From Plantago major (lineage: Eukaryota > Streptophyta > Magnoliopsida > Lamiales > Plantaginaceae): 64,000 nucleotides of DNA. Position 1 is the stretch's first letter. Each line of letters starts with the position of its first letter. Of this stretch, positions 10,849 to 22,698 are shown piece after piece. The position numbers were made by a program, and so were the translations under genes. The stretch is taken from positions 43,099,431 through 43,163,430 of the forward strand of contig CM048842.1 in assembly GCA_026545765.1 (NCBI GenBank), read 5' to 3'. The notes under the pieces were generated by a model that ran no database searches, was not told where the DNA came from, and was given only the letters and a program-made list of their open reading frames with translations.

Positions 10849-12865
10849 ATGGCAAAACCCAGAAGATCAGGGAGAACCGCTATTACTGCGGTAGGAACTC
10901 CAGCTCCTAGGCAAAGAGGGAGACCTCCCACTAGGAGAGGGCGAAAGGCAAGAGGCACATCAAGGAACACAAATGAGTATCCAAGCAATGGCCATACTGC
11001 TAGTGTTTCTTCAGAGGAGGAAAGAGTCGCTGACCCGCCGCAAGAGTCCAAGGATCTGGAGTAGCAGTCCAAGATTTAGGAGGACAAGTTCCTCCGACAG
11101 GAACACACAGTCCTCCACCAGGAAGAAACTTCACTCTTCCAAATGGTCAGATCATTCGTCCTAGTGAGTTTGGAATGAATGCGAACCAGTTCGGCCTCTT
11201 ACTCACCACCATCCAGGGATGCTTTGGTTCTAACAATGTCCAACCTCCTCAGCCCACACCACCCTTGATTGTTCCTAGGCAAACTGAACCCGCTCAATCA
11301 AGAAATGAACATCGTCCAGTTCTGGAAAGGATAGGTGAGCCGGCTCAACCAGAGGATCTGTGAAGCCTCCTCAATAGGAGACTCGCTGCATCTCAGGAAC
11401 ATCGAGAGGGGAGCCCAGTAAGACCCAGAATGGATGAAGCTGGTACTAGTCTCCATCCGGCTCTTCAAACAAGAGCAAGGGACCATATGGCAGAAAGTAT
11501 TCCTCCGTTCCCAATCGATGATCTCCCTCCTGACGTGGCCATCAATCCTAGAACGGGTGAAAGGCTCACTGTTGAACAGATCTACATTCAACATAAGGCC
11601 TTGGAGACTCAGATTGATAGTCTGGGCAAAATGGTGAAAGCTCATGAAAATTTGATGACAAGAGCTCCAAACCCGTTGTGTGATGCGATAAGGAGGGAGA
11701 GAAAACGTCCTGATTCTAACATCCCCAACCTTGAACATTACTATGGGGATACTTGCCCTGTTGGCCACCTAACCAGGCCTATGAGAGTAAGATGGAATCC
11801 AACAGCTTGAATGACAATATGAAGGCTCTCACCTTCTCCACCACTCCTTTCGGAGAAGCTATGGATTGGTGGACCGCCCTACCCAATGGCTCCATCAAAA
11901 GCTATGCCGATATCACCTCTCTTTTTCTGAAATGATTTGAGAAAGCAAAAAAGAGGAAGAGATCAGTAGAGCATTTGGCGAAAGTAATTCAGAAGGAGAA
12001 CGAGGATCTTAGCACCTTCCTCGATCGCTTCAACGCTGAAGTACGCCAGGTTGAAGCTCATAGCATCAAAGAACGGGTCCGACACCTATATGCTAACACC
12101 TACAATGATGATCTCAGAAAGAAGCTCTCCAATGAAGATAACACAACCGAAAAGTATCTGGAGGATATTTGTGAGGGAGTCTTGTATGGTGAAGAGTATC
12201 GAAGAAACGTTTCAGTAAGAGTCGGGACTAAGAAGGGAAAAGAGCCGATGAGACAAGATCCAGTGCCTCGTCCTGGAAAGTTTGAGGAAAGAAAGGATTT
12301 CAAAGATAAGAGAGAATTTCGTAGGGAGAAAACCCCTCCCAGGAGATATGCGGAGTACACTCGTCTCAATAGACCTAAATCCGACATCTTGGCCTCTATT
12401 GTTGAAAAGAATTTGGATGTTCAATGGCCCAAACCAACAAGGAGTAGCAAAAGAAGCAGGGTTTCTAGAGAATACTATAGATTCCATAAGCATAAAGGCC
12501 ATTTCACTGAAGATTGTGTCCAATTGAAAACTGAGATTGAAAGTCTGATAAGAAGCGGCAAGCTGAAGGAACTAATCTATGAAGAAGAACCCTCCTGCCA
12601 CCAATGGAACGAACGAAGAAGAGAAGAGTGTGATTTGGAAACTACGACAGTGTCCTTACCACCGCCTCCCACAGGAACCCCTACCCGACAAGCTCAGCCA
12701 TACAATGAGTACCCTGAAAACTTAGAGATGGAAAACCGTCCCTATAGCGGGGTTATCAACACTATAGAAGGGGGTCCGACTGGAGGAGATAGTAGGAACG
12801 CCAGAGAAAGAACCGCTCAAAACCTAAGGAACAATGACAGAGCCTACGCTCCGCCTGCTGAGAGG
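10849..12865 (+). pseudogene. Tat gag polyprotein, decayed
   Basis: N-terminal basic segment (MAKPRRSGRTAITAVG, from 10849), then a frame change, then the capsid-like Retrotrans_gag domain at 11430-12160, with PFGEAMDWW, FLDRFNAEV and HLYANTYNDDLRKKL. A degenerate zinc-knuckle-like segment YYRFHKHKGHFTEDC lies near 12475-12520, followed by LKTEIESLIRSGKLKEL, a Tat hallmark. The capsid part is split by a frameshift near 11750-11810 and by a TGA at 11933-11935 where the family has arginine (CGA to TGA fits). The frame stays open to 12865, where the Athila-like LTR interrupts it. Confidence 0.8.
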
Positions 12866-14251
12866 TGATGAGACAATATTCTAACGTCTCATTTGGCCCT
12901 TTTAGAGGTCTTTTGTTAGTCTTTGACCTTAGTTTTATAGTGTTTTTGTACGTTTTTATGCTTTGGTACTTTATTTGTGTTTTGTAGGATTTTTTGTGTT
13001 ATTTGGTCCCGAAGGTGAAAATCGAAGTGAAAACTTTGGTTCTAGATCTTTGAATGTAGAGTAACTGGGCGAAAACGGAAGTGGATTCGGAATTCGGACG
13101 AAGATTTGAGAGCCGTTTTAGCGAAGCTTGCAAAAGTGAAGTTTTACAGAGCGGTCTATCCATTTTGGCCATAACTCTCTCATATCATGTTCGATTGACC
13201 TGAGGTTGGTGTCCACGGAAACATAATTCAAATAGATACAATTTTCGTTTTGGAAGAATCGGCAAATTCTGTCCGTGCAAAAAGTTAAAGAGGTTTTGTC
13301 TCGCCGCGGCGAGATTTTGCGAGAGCAATTTGGGAGCCTAATGTTGTCTCACGGGCGAAGCTATTTTGCTGGCCACAAGTAGAGTTGCGATAAAACTTCA
13401 CAGATTTAGCGGAAAAACTCCTTTTTAGGTTAGAATTAGGTCTTCCTTTGCCATAACTTCATATACTTGATTTTTTTCATAGAAAAAGAGGCTCCTAGAC
13501 ATTATTCTTGACGTTGAAACACATTGGAGCTTGATTTTATCTTTGATTGAAGGATTGATATCAAATTCCTAATTATTATGGTAATTCTCTATTGTTTATC
13601 TCTTTACAATTCGTTCTTGTTCTTGTTGTCGAATTGTATGAGCTTGCATGCGATTATCATTCTGTTTATGTTTAACATGAGCAATATCTTGAATTCTTTG
13701 ATCCTTGCTTCTATCATGAGTAGCTAAACCACTTCGAATACGGTAGTTATGTGATAGTATTGTATATTCGTTTCTAGGGTTTTGGATTAATTCATATAGG
13801 TTCGTCTAGTTCAAAATCTTCGTAAAACCTTCAATCCAATAAGCTAGTTCAAGACTTTCAAAATCGTTTTCGGTTAAGGATCGTGGATTGACAACCCACG
13901 ATTACTCTAGTTTGAAATATTCAAATAACGATTGGTTGAATTGGATTGATTGATTTCTGTACGCTGACCGTGTGACAAATATGAATGATTGGCCTAGAAC
14001 GAATTAGCATTACTTGATCATTACTACTGTATTCATCTTCTCTCATTGTTAAAAACCTTTATTTGCTTTATCTTATTCTAGTTTTTAGAAACAACCATTT
14101 TACAAATCAATCTATTTTCACAAGTAACTGTTTGCTTTCAAACCGTTGTGGTAGCTTAATTGGTTCCTTAGCGAACGATCCTGTGGTTAGCATTGTCTGT
14201 CTACAACAACTGCTTACTACTTATTTTCTAAGTAGTAATTTGAGCACATCA
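12866..14251 (+). repeat. LTR-A2, 5' LTR of the Athila-like element
   Basis: 1386 bases, TGATGAG...CACATCA, nearly the same as 33740-35157. It has the perfect dyad CTCGCCGCGGCGAG (13300-13313) about 435 bases from its start, after the block tggccataactctctcat. Some dyads seen in the 3' LTR are altered here. Confidence 0.9.
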
Positions 14252-14255
14252 AATT

Positions 14256-14273
14256 TGGTGCCGCTGCAGGGGA
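14256..14273 (+). other. Primer-binding site of the Athila-like element
   Basis: TGGTGCCGCTGCAGGGGA, four bases after the 5' LTR, is a diverged tRNA-Asp-type site like that after LTR-A1. Confidence 0.65.
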
Positions 14274-14466
14274 ACCAATTCATACTGTAGCATTTGAGAG
14301 TGATTTATTATTTGTTTGTTTTTCAACCTGATGTTTAATGCACTAACAGAAACTAAGAATATTTCGAGGCTTTCGAGTTGTGTAGCTTTAACAACAGGTT
14401 TGTCAGAAAGGAAATTCCGATGTCTCAGCTTACCTATGGAGCTTACATGCAGCCTGGTGTGGTTAA

Positions 14467-16197
14467 ATGGTAAAGCAAAGAATTGTTCTATCTAATGAGG
14501 CCAGGAATTTTGAACTCAAGGCTCACCACCTCCACAATCTCCCAAAATTCTGCGGAATGGTAGATGAAGATGTGATAAGGTTCATCAAGGAATTCGAACT
14601 ACTGATTTCAGGGATTCCATTGATAGTCGAAGGGGTGACAGTTACTAACGAGGAGATAAGGAAGAAGGTATTTCCCATCTGTATGCAGGACAAGGCAAGG
14701 ATTTGGCTGTTAAACCAACCTGAGGGTTCTATGCCGACTTGGGATTCTCTCTACAGGGCATTCATGAATAAATTCTATCCCCCCGAGAAAACGCAGCAAC
14801 TTCGTGCCCAGATAATGCAGTTTCAGCAGATGCATGATGAGACATTCTATGAAGCTCGGGACCGTTTTTTGCAGTTATTGACCCAATGCCCTCACCACAA
14901 GATAGACGATATGAGCTTATGCATCCGATTTTATGAAGGCCTGGATTGGGAGTATCAAAACATGGTCGATGTGAGCTGTAAAAACTCCTCCCTGAAAGCG
15001 TCTGCTGATGAACTTAATAGTGTCTTCGAGAAGCTAGCAACAGTATCACAACTTAAGGGGGCAAGAAATAAGGCTAGGAGAGTGGCAGCCAGAGCAGTGG
15101 AAGAGACTCCAGAGCCGTGTATTACTGAGCTAGAAAAAGAAATCAGGAGCCATATGGAGAGGTCTGAGAGGTACTGGTTTGAGGTACAGAAAATTCAGGA
15201 AAAAACTAACCAGAGGTTCGACAGTATCGAGTAATCGCAAAGAAGGCTGGAACAGATATTGGGTGACTTGGTTGGGAAATTACAGCTCATGGAGAAAGGT
15301 AGACCCCTAGCAGCCCCAGAAAACATTAGAGTCCTGGCGGTTGAGATAAATTTTGAAGAACCAAGGAAGGTTAAGTCTGTTGTTGCCACCTGTACTAACG
15401 TGGTTGAGAACTCTACATCAGATGAGGGAACTCCAGCAACGGTTCAAGTGACCTGTAATCGACAAATTGCAGATCAAGATGTAGCCACTATTGAATCGAC
15501 AGGGGATGAAGTCGAGGAACCGAGTTCCGTGATTCCAGAAGAGGAGGCGAATGCGGAGAAAGAAACTGCTGAAACCGAACCCCCCACCATAATAATTCCT
15601 AAGGCAGAAAAGAGTATAAGCGACTCCGATAGTTTTGATTTACTGGTAGGCATTGGGTGTTCAGCTGAGGTTACCGAAATAGTCGACACTGGTGCTAGTT
15701 GCAATTTGATGACTTTTGACACCTATGAAGACTTAGGCTTAAAAGGATTGGAGCCGCGGAAATGCTTTATGACTCTTGCTGGTGGAACCCGAAGCAGATG
15801 CATGGGGATTGTGGAAGATGTTCCGGTTAAGCTGGATGGTGTAACGGTGATGACAGATTTTGTGGTAGTGGAATCGCCGAGGGTGAAAGGGAAGGAAATG
15901 GAAAAAGATATGTTACTTCTAGGGCGACCCTTCATCCGCTCGACTCTCATGGTGGTGAATTTACATGTCCGAACCTGCACAATCGAGGTGCAAGGCAAGC
16001 CACGTGAACTTAAAGCCTATTCTACTCCATTATATTCTGTTTCGCAGGTTGACAGCAAGAAATTCATAGGAGTGCACACAGGACCCCTATATATACATAC
16101 TTATCAACAAGGAAGAAAAAGAGCTGCACCAACCGGAAGAACCAAAGAACTTCCAGAGTACCCGTTAGCCAACACGGAAGAGTCTTGTACATGACTG
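14467..16197 (+). pseudogene. Athila-type gag-protease polyprotein with one internal stop
   Basis: One reading frame runs from 14467 to the stop at 16195-16197, interrupted only by TAA at 15232-15234 (SIE*SQRRLEQ). The gag part has the Athila phrase NEARNFELKAHHLHNLPKF and capsid motifs DKARIWLLNQPEGS, WDSLYRAFMNKFYPPEKT and FYEARDRFLQLLTQCPHH. The protease has the catalytic VDTGASCNLM (near 15685) and the second conserved block DMLLLGRPFIRST (near 15910-15945). The natural start is probably upstream near 14420 (MSQLTYGAYMQPGV), separated by a stop and frame change. The frame then ends with no polymerase domain. Confidence 0.82.
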
Positions 16198-16954
16198 TAA
16201 AGGTACACCTGCAGGCAAGCCACTGTTGATCCCATTTTCTTTTCTTTTTCAATCTACGCTTGAGGACATGCTTGTGTTTAGGTTTGGGGAGGGGGAAATG
16301 TGCTCTAGTCTTGTCTCGTGCATTTTCTATTACCTGAGTCTCTAGAGTCTTTCGTCCTTTACTTTATGTATGTTTTGGTCATTTTTCTTTTCCGGTCATT
16401 TTTTCTTTTACCCTCTAGAGTCTTTCGTGAGTCGTTCTTCCAAGTTATGAAAGCTTCTATTGCGATTGTTAAATTTGCTTGTTGCTTATGTTTTGCATGA
16501 TACTTAACTGAGGTGGTATAGTGGATTTAAAACCCCATAAGTTCGTTTCTCCTGTAAATAGCAAGTCTGTTTAACTCTTTAGTCCAAAAAAGCCGGTGAG
16601 AAACTTTAAGCCGATGAAAAAATATTATACCGGCACTTGTGTGATCCTTTCGGGAAGTGCAAACCCTCTTGTTTGCGCCTTTTCATTCTCATGTGTACTC
16701 AGTTAAGTTAAGTATGACAAACGGCATGCTCTTCATGTTTCATTTTATCAAAAGCCAAGATATCATGTAAGAACCGGTTTGGGGAGAAGAAATCTGCTGT
16801 GTTGACATGTTTGTTATTCATTTTTTGTAATATTTATTACTTCCCCTGATTAGTTGATTCGTCTCGGAGTGTATCTGTGGTGCTTGTCACCACCGTAGTC
16901 GTGTTAGGCGTGTTTCAGATACTACCTGTATACCGGCGTGGTCCTAAAAAGCCA
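16198..16954 (+). other. 3' non-coding region of the Athila-like element, left part
   Basis: No open frame of note. It contains a purine-rich gtttggggagggggaaat (16281-16300) and the paired phrases agccggtgagaaactttaagccg and ataccggcacttg, which look like conserved Athila 3' sequence. It ends at the Copia insertion site, AGCCA at 16950-16954. Confidence 0.55.
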
Positions 16955-18676
16955 TGTTGGTCCAGATAACGGCAAAGTAAAAGACTAGAGGGGGGGGGGG
17001 GGGTGAATAGTCTTTTAAAACTTTTGTCGATAAAAACTATTTATCAGATATCTGAATAGATATCTGATACTTAGAATAAGAGTGCGGAAGACTTAATAAA
17101 GATAAGTGCGTAAACAAGCTTAATATGTGTGTGTGTGTCTTTGAAATGTAAATACGTAAAGGTAAATAACACGAAGTATAGTGGTATCCGAGGTGGCGAA
17201 TCCTCCAACTAATCCACTTGGTCTATCGAGACCTAGAATTCACTAGAATAAGATAATTGAGTTCACCTTACAATAATCCTATTCTAAGATTCTTAAACAA
17301 TTGGTTCCCAACCAAATGTTCCCCGAGTTGTTCCGGCTTTCACATGCCCAAGTACTTCCTGTATCGTAAACCTTTGAGTTATTCCTAGCTTCCCAAGCTA
17401 AGTACTTCCTATTCTCAATAACCTTGAGTTATTCCTTAGTTTCCCAAATCAAGTACTTCCTATACTCAGAACCTTGGAGATATTCCCTGATTTTTATAAC
17501 TAAGTATTTCCTGTACTCCAAGCCAGTTATGGTGTTGGTTTTGGTTTGAGTTGTCAGATGAGCTTCTTTTATAACTTATTCGCTTATTCAGATAGCTCGT
17601 GAATCAAGGTACTTAATACACTTTACAACGTATGGTATCTTGTTCGATTTTATCGACTAAGTCTTATGATATCTGCTCAAGAGAATGAATCTGATAGTTG
17701 ATCTTTTGATTCAACTCCTTCACGATAGCTTTGCTTGTTTAGGATCGTGACACTTAGAACTTCAAGGTTACTCAAGATCAAATGCTTTGGTCGCAATGTA
17801 AAGCTTTGTGAGTAAGTAAGTTGCTTTGAGTAAGATGTTCATTGCTTTTATGCGATTCAAGGTGTGTCTAAGGTATCTTCTCAAGCGCAAGTGTTGATAT
17901 TTATAGATGAATTTGAGTGCCGTTTGAATAGTATCCGTTACGCTCAAATTCAAACTATTGATATCTGTATAGTAATCAGTAGGTGTTTTGTCTTCTTCTT
18001 CTTCGCCGCTGCTTTTTTATTCAGACATCTCTGTCCGTGCATTAAATGCATTGTACTATACTTTTTGTCCTGTAGTGTCAACGGAACTATGCTTTTTATC
18101 AGAGACTAGTGTTATCTGATTCTTTGTACGTCCTTATCTTCAATCTTCAGATACCACTTGTATTTATTGAAACAACTTTGTTTGCAATATATATGTTTCT
18201 TTTTCAGAAACGTGGTTAAAGCTCAAGGTATCTGAGAGTAGATATCTGTGGACACTTTCCTTGTTTTCAGATATGTCTCTTATTTCTTAGATATCTCTTG
18301 TGACACAGTTTGTTTAAAACTATTCGTGTCTTCAAGATATTTGGCTAAGGTATCTGAACAACAGTTTCAGTAATCTTGCGCAGTTTCTTCAAGACTTCAA
18401 TGTCGTTGAGCTTTCTGCCTGGATGTCTTCTTCTTGGTCTTCTCTTCATAAAATAAAAATTACATTTTGAGACCTAATATCCTATACAAGATTAGCTAGA
18501 CTATCATACTTAGTGAGTTTCCTCTTTTACAATGTTCAAGTGAACCAAGAGTACTAATCACCTTTCTGAGACTAAGATAAGTCATCATGTTGCTGATCAA
18601 AACTAAACAGATATTCTTAACAAAATATCTAACAAATTTCCTAACAAATTTCTCAAGAAATTTCCCAACAAATTTC
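16955..18676 (-). repeat. Copia 3' LTR (left)
   Basis: Plus-strand order TGTTGGTCC...CCCAACAAATTT, about 1.72 kb, aligning throughout with 31475-33186. It includes a G-run of about 16 (from 16990), a GT microsatellite (about 17126-17138), repeated agtacttcctatactc phrases (17340-17520) and several copies of the palindrome CAGATATCTG or close variants. Many small CAG/CTG versus CG differences distinguish it from the other LTR. Confidence 0.88.
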
Positions 18677-18690
18677 CCCCTTTTTGATCA
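18671..18690 (-). other. Copia polypurine tract
   Basis: On the minus strand TGATCAAAAAGGGGGAAATT lies immediately before the 3' LTR and is the expected plus-strand priming site. Confidence 0.7.
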
Positions 18691-21600
18691 GTCAACGATG
18701 ACTATCTTACCTATTACAAATCTGGATGGGTGAACAATCCAACACTTAATCTTTTCTTAAGATCTTCAAATTATTTAACTAAGTGCAGAAAGTAGACATC
18801 AACTAAATCACAAGGTGTGATCTTTGCTGACAAGTTATCTTTTATAGATTACCATCTGAGAGTAAGTTCTTCAGATAAGTTACAACTAAAGATTACAGAT
18901 AACTTTAATACATAATACAGTTAAGCTCAGCCAGCAAAAATGCAAAACTACATAGTAAATTAGGACAACAGGAGTAACCAAGCTCCAAGTAAACATCCTA
19001 ATAAACTAGTCTTCAAGTCTTCAACTCTTCAAGTCTTCAACAGTGTTTCTGTGGATCAGTTTGCAAATTTCCTATCTCCAAACCTTTTGATGTCATCAGA
19101 ATAGTCATAGAGAAGAGTTCTGACGAGCATCTCTGTGTCTCTGGCAAATCCACAGACCTCTTTGTAGGTTTTGGTAGGATTTTTCTTGACAAAATGTTTG
19201 ACCCATAGGTACTTTCCCCACTTCCAGGCATGCTCTATTCTGATATCTGAAAGCTTGAAGTATTTATAGATAATCTTCAGATATCTGATGTCACCCTTGT
19301 ATTGATCTTCTGTTAGATAGAACGACTCATAGGGTTCCACAGCGAGTCTTGCTCTTGTGCTGCTCCAAAGAATGTTGTAATTCGTGCACATCATCTAGCT
19401 TTCCATATGGACATTCATAAGAGAGGTACTTTCTCATGGCTTCATTTATCTTGACAACTTCAAAATCCAACCATGCTTTGATGTGATTGGTGTTGATCAA
19501 GGTAGGTTTATCTTTTCTCCATGCCAAAAGTTGTTTATGGATTGGTTCTGGAAATCTTGAATTTACCAATAGATGCTTAAGTTCCAGAATCCAATAGCCA
19601 TTTTTCTGATTGATGCACCAGAGAGAGGAATCATTGTCATACTTCACATACTCAATTTTGGCTTCTTCCCCGAGTGGAAGTTGACTTTGTCTTTGCTCAC
19701 CTCACTGTTCCTTCTCTGTCATGAATTCTCTTTGGGGTTGTTGCTTGAAGAACCACCACCCTGGATAGACTTGGTATTTCCAGAGGGTGTTTTAGCTGCT
19801 AGGGGCTTTGCAGCTATGGGCTCAGTTAGGCTTTCAATTTTCCTTTTTCTGTGAAGAGGAGGAGCTTCATCTTCATCAGTTTCCTCATCATCATCAAGAT
19901 TAGATCTTGTGAGAGTTTTACAGCCTTCTTCATTGCCCAGGGACTTGATTTGACCTTCTTCTTCTTCTTCTTCAGAAGATTCATCAATCCCTTTAACTTG
20001 TCTTCTCCTTGGAGCCTTGGTACTCCTTGGAGGTTTCTGTGCCATGGCCCTTGTTATCATTTTGGTTCTCTCAGTAGGTTTCTGGGAAGCAGCTACTATT
20101 TGCAAAGCAGCTTGGCTTGAGGAGGGTTCATTGATTCTGAGTGGTGGCTGGGAAGTTTTTCTTCTTCCTTTCTGAGCCGCACCAGCTCCAGATTTCTTCT
20201 TGTTTTCTTCTCCTTCTTCCCATTCCCCCTGACTTCGAGGTCCAGATTTGTACATTCTTTTCCCCTTAGTCATTGTTGGCTGACTCAATCTCATAAAGGA
20301 ATCTGAGAGAGAGTTGAAGTGCCCTTGTAAATAATTATAGGCACTGACCAACTTCTGAAGTTCGGCTTTGAGCTCCTGATTTTGCTTGATAAGTCCATTG
20401 TCCTTATCAGTGAGCTCTGCCAATGGGCCTAGGATGGCATCTGCTTTTCCAGCAGTGTAACTTGCCTCTTGGAAAGCTTTTTCAGCTAAAGACGCATCAT
20501 CGTCCCTTATCATTCCCAGGTCTTTCTGAGCAATGACTATGCTAGTTGTTCTCTGTGTGATGAGCTTAGTGAACTTTTTCATTTCAGAGGGGACGGAGGC
20601 AATTACTTCCTTGTTCTGTGAAGACATCTCCTTTTTAAGTTGTGTCAGTACTTGACACCTGTTCATATATTCATGGGAGTGGACATTTGGCAGTTTGCTG
20701 AATATTGTAGGAGCAATCAGCTTCCTTTTCAAGTGAGAAACCGCTAAATGTTCATTGCGGTGTTCTGCCAAAGTCTTGTCTTCTTCATCATCTGAGTAAT
20801 CAGCCCAGTGATCTTCATCCTCTTGGACATTTTCATCGATTGTATCGAGTCCAGCAACCATCTCAGAGATTGGTTTCTTTCCTTTCTGGGAGGAGGATGG
20901 TACTTCTTTTGAACATTATGCAGCCTTAGCATCATGCTTGACTTCAGATACTTCTTCAGTATCGAATTCTTTGGTGATTTCATGCACAACATCCCGTAGC
21001 TCTTTAACCTCAGAGTAAGCAATCATTTCTTGTACGTATTGATCTTGTAGTTTATCAATTTTATCTCTGGATTTAGCTATTTGATCTTCCAGTTGAAGAT
21101 GGAGCTGTTGTTCTTCTTCCAACAGTTGTCTGAGTTGAGCAGATCTGGTTTGAGTGTTTAATATTTTCTGATCGATTTCTGAGGTGATGAAGACGGAGAT
21201 TTCTGTGAAGTCTTCTCAGTTTGCTTTTCAGCAGCTGAGGCATTGTTTCTCTGTGAAATTCCTCCGGTCCCTGGTGCAGGGGCATCATCATCATCCTTTT
21301 TGTCATTATCATCCTTTTGGTGATGGTCAGTGGGAGGTTCATCAAAGTAATTTTCATTCATTTCTTCCTCCTCATCATCTTCAGATACAAGATTGATCAC
21401 CTCCGGGATAGTGATCTTCTGCCCATTAACTTCTTCTTGTTCAGAAGGTATAAATTGTAGAGTCTGGGGCAGGACTGACTTGAATGCCATCTGTAATCTT
21501 GTCTGACCATCTGCCTGTTCAAAGGCATGTATCAAACTATGCGCCACTTCTTTGGAGAAATCCTTATGCAATAAGGTCGCAACTGTGTACTGTTCTGTAG

Positions 21601-21809
21601 GGAACATTGCATGGATATATGTTTCCAAGTCAAGAGCTCGTGCTCGTCTGAGGTTGATCTGTGATTCTCAACATTTCAGAGAGATCAGAGTACCTTAACT
21701 TCTGCCATTTCTTGAAGCATTGAATATGCTTTGGCAGGGTGTGAGCTTTGAAGAAGTGAAGTAGGTCCCTTGTTTCTTCAATGGGAACCTGCTTTGCATC
21801 TGTTTGAGC

Positions 21810-21887
21810 CTGAAAGAAAGAGTTTTGAGTGAGTTTCAAAACTTTTGTAGATATCTGAGTATAAGTGTAGTTTAGTTTCTGAGTTAC
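21810..21887 (-). other. Intron in accessory gene (exon f / exon g)
   Basis: GTAACTCAG...CTTTCTTTCAG, 78 bases, joining ...SEPDVHTQ to AQTDAKQVPIEE in phase 0. Exon f is exactly 117 bases. Confidence 0.7.
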
Positions 21888-22004
21888 CTGAGTATGAACA
21901 TCAGGCTCAGATACTTGAACCACTGAGACAATGGGTGTCTCAGATATCTTGTTGTGAGGTGGAGACTTGGAAGTCTGGTCCTCATCAACCTTTCTTTCTT
22001 GAAC

Positions 22005-22090
22005 CTGAGAAATAAAATGATCCAATACTTAGGAAATTGTTTGAAAGAAACTGTGCAAATATATGCTTTAATGAGTTCTGAGTTACTTAC
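22005..22090 (-). other. Intron in accessory gene (exon e / exon f)
   Basis: GTAAGTAACT...TTATTTCTCAG, 86 bases, joining ...SELPIEE to VQERKVDEDQ in phase 0. The preceding intron (about 22244-22313) is less certain: acceptor TTACTTACAAG, with the frame kept if the donor is GTGATAAG. Confidence 0.65.
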
Positions 22091-22431
22091 TTCCTCAATA
22101 GGAAGCTCAGAGTCATTTTTCTCAGAAACTTTCGCAGTCTCTGGTGTTCTTTCAGGTGATGTTGCCTTGGGGGCTTCATCAATTTCCATTGATGCAGGGG
22201 ATGTCGCAACTTTGTCCCCGTGCATTTCTACTTCTGATTGATCTTGTAAGTAGAAAGTATTGAATATTTTTAGAAGAGATATGAGATAACCCTAGTCGAA
22301 GAATACTTATCACTTGATTTGTCATATACCTTCATGCTAGAAGGCTCAGTGATGTGTTCTTCAGAAACCTTGTTGGTCTCTGGGTTTGTCTCTGGCATTT
22401 CTGCCTTATCTTCTTCCATCTCAGTTGGAGC

Positions 22432-22507
22432 CTGTTAGAAACATTTAACATGAATGAGCACATAAACATTTTTACTGAAAAATTAGTTCTCTTTAAGAAT
22501 CATTTAC
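22432..22507 (-). other. Intron in accessory gene (exon c / exon d)
   Basis: GTAAATGATT...TTTCTAACAG, 76 bases, joining ...SEPVPQ to APTEMEEDKAEM in phase 0. Exon c is exactly 108 bases. Confidence 0.7.
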
Positions 22508-22615
22508 CTGTGGCACAGGCTCAGATTTCTCAAGAGTTGAGGTTGAAGGGACCTCTTTTTCAGTATCTGAGGCAAGCTTCTCAGCTTCCTCTTGTTTCTG
22601 CGTTTCTAACTCAGC

Positions 22616-22698
22616 CTGTAACAAAGAAATTCTTATGAGGTAACAAGATTTATTAGTATAAATTTTTTCACAAGGTAAGAGTTAAACCAGTCATTTAC
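22616..22698 (-). other. Intron in accessory gene (exon b / exon c)
   Basis: GTAAATGAC...TTTGTTACAG, 83 bases. It joins ...PETAQ to AELETQKQEE in phase 0. The unspliced frame meets a stop within the intron. Confidence 0.7.

Noticed and set aside
11298..11768. 156-residue minus-strand frame in the Tat gag region
   Set aside because: It is antisense to the gag capsid domain, which is clearly recognisable on the plus strand.
16500..16560. tRNA-like phrase ggtggtatagtggatttaaaaccccataagttcg
   Set aside because: It lacks the acceptor stem and a proper B box; it lies in the conserved Athila 3' region.
19573..20120. Plus-strand frames opposite the Copia accessory gene
   Set aside because: They are hydrophobic, Phe/Leu-rich antisense shadows of acidic and lysine-rich coding sequence.
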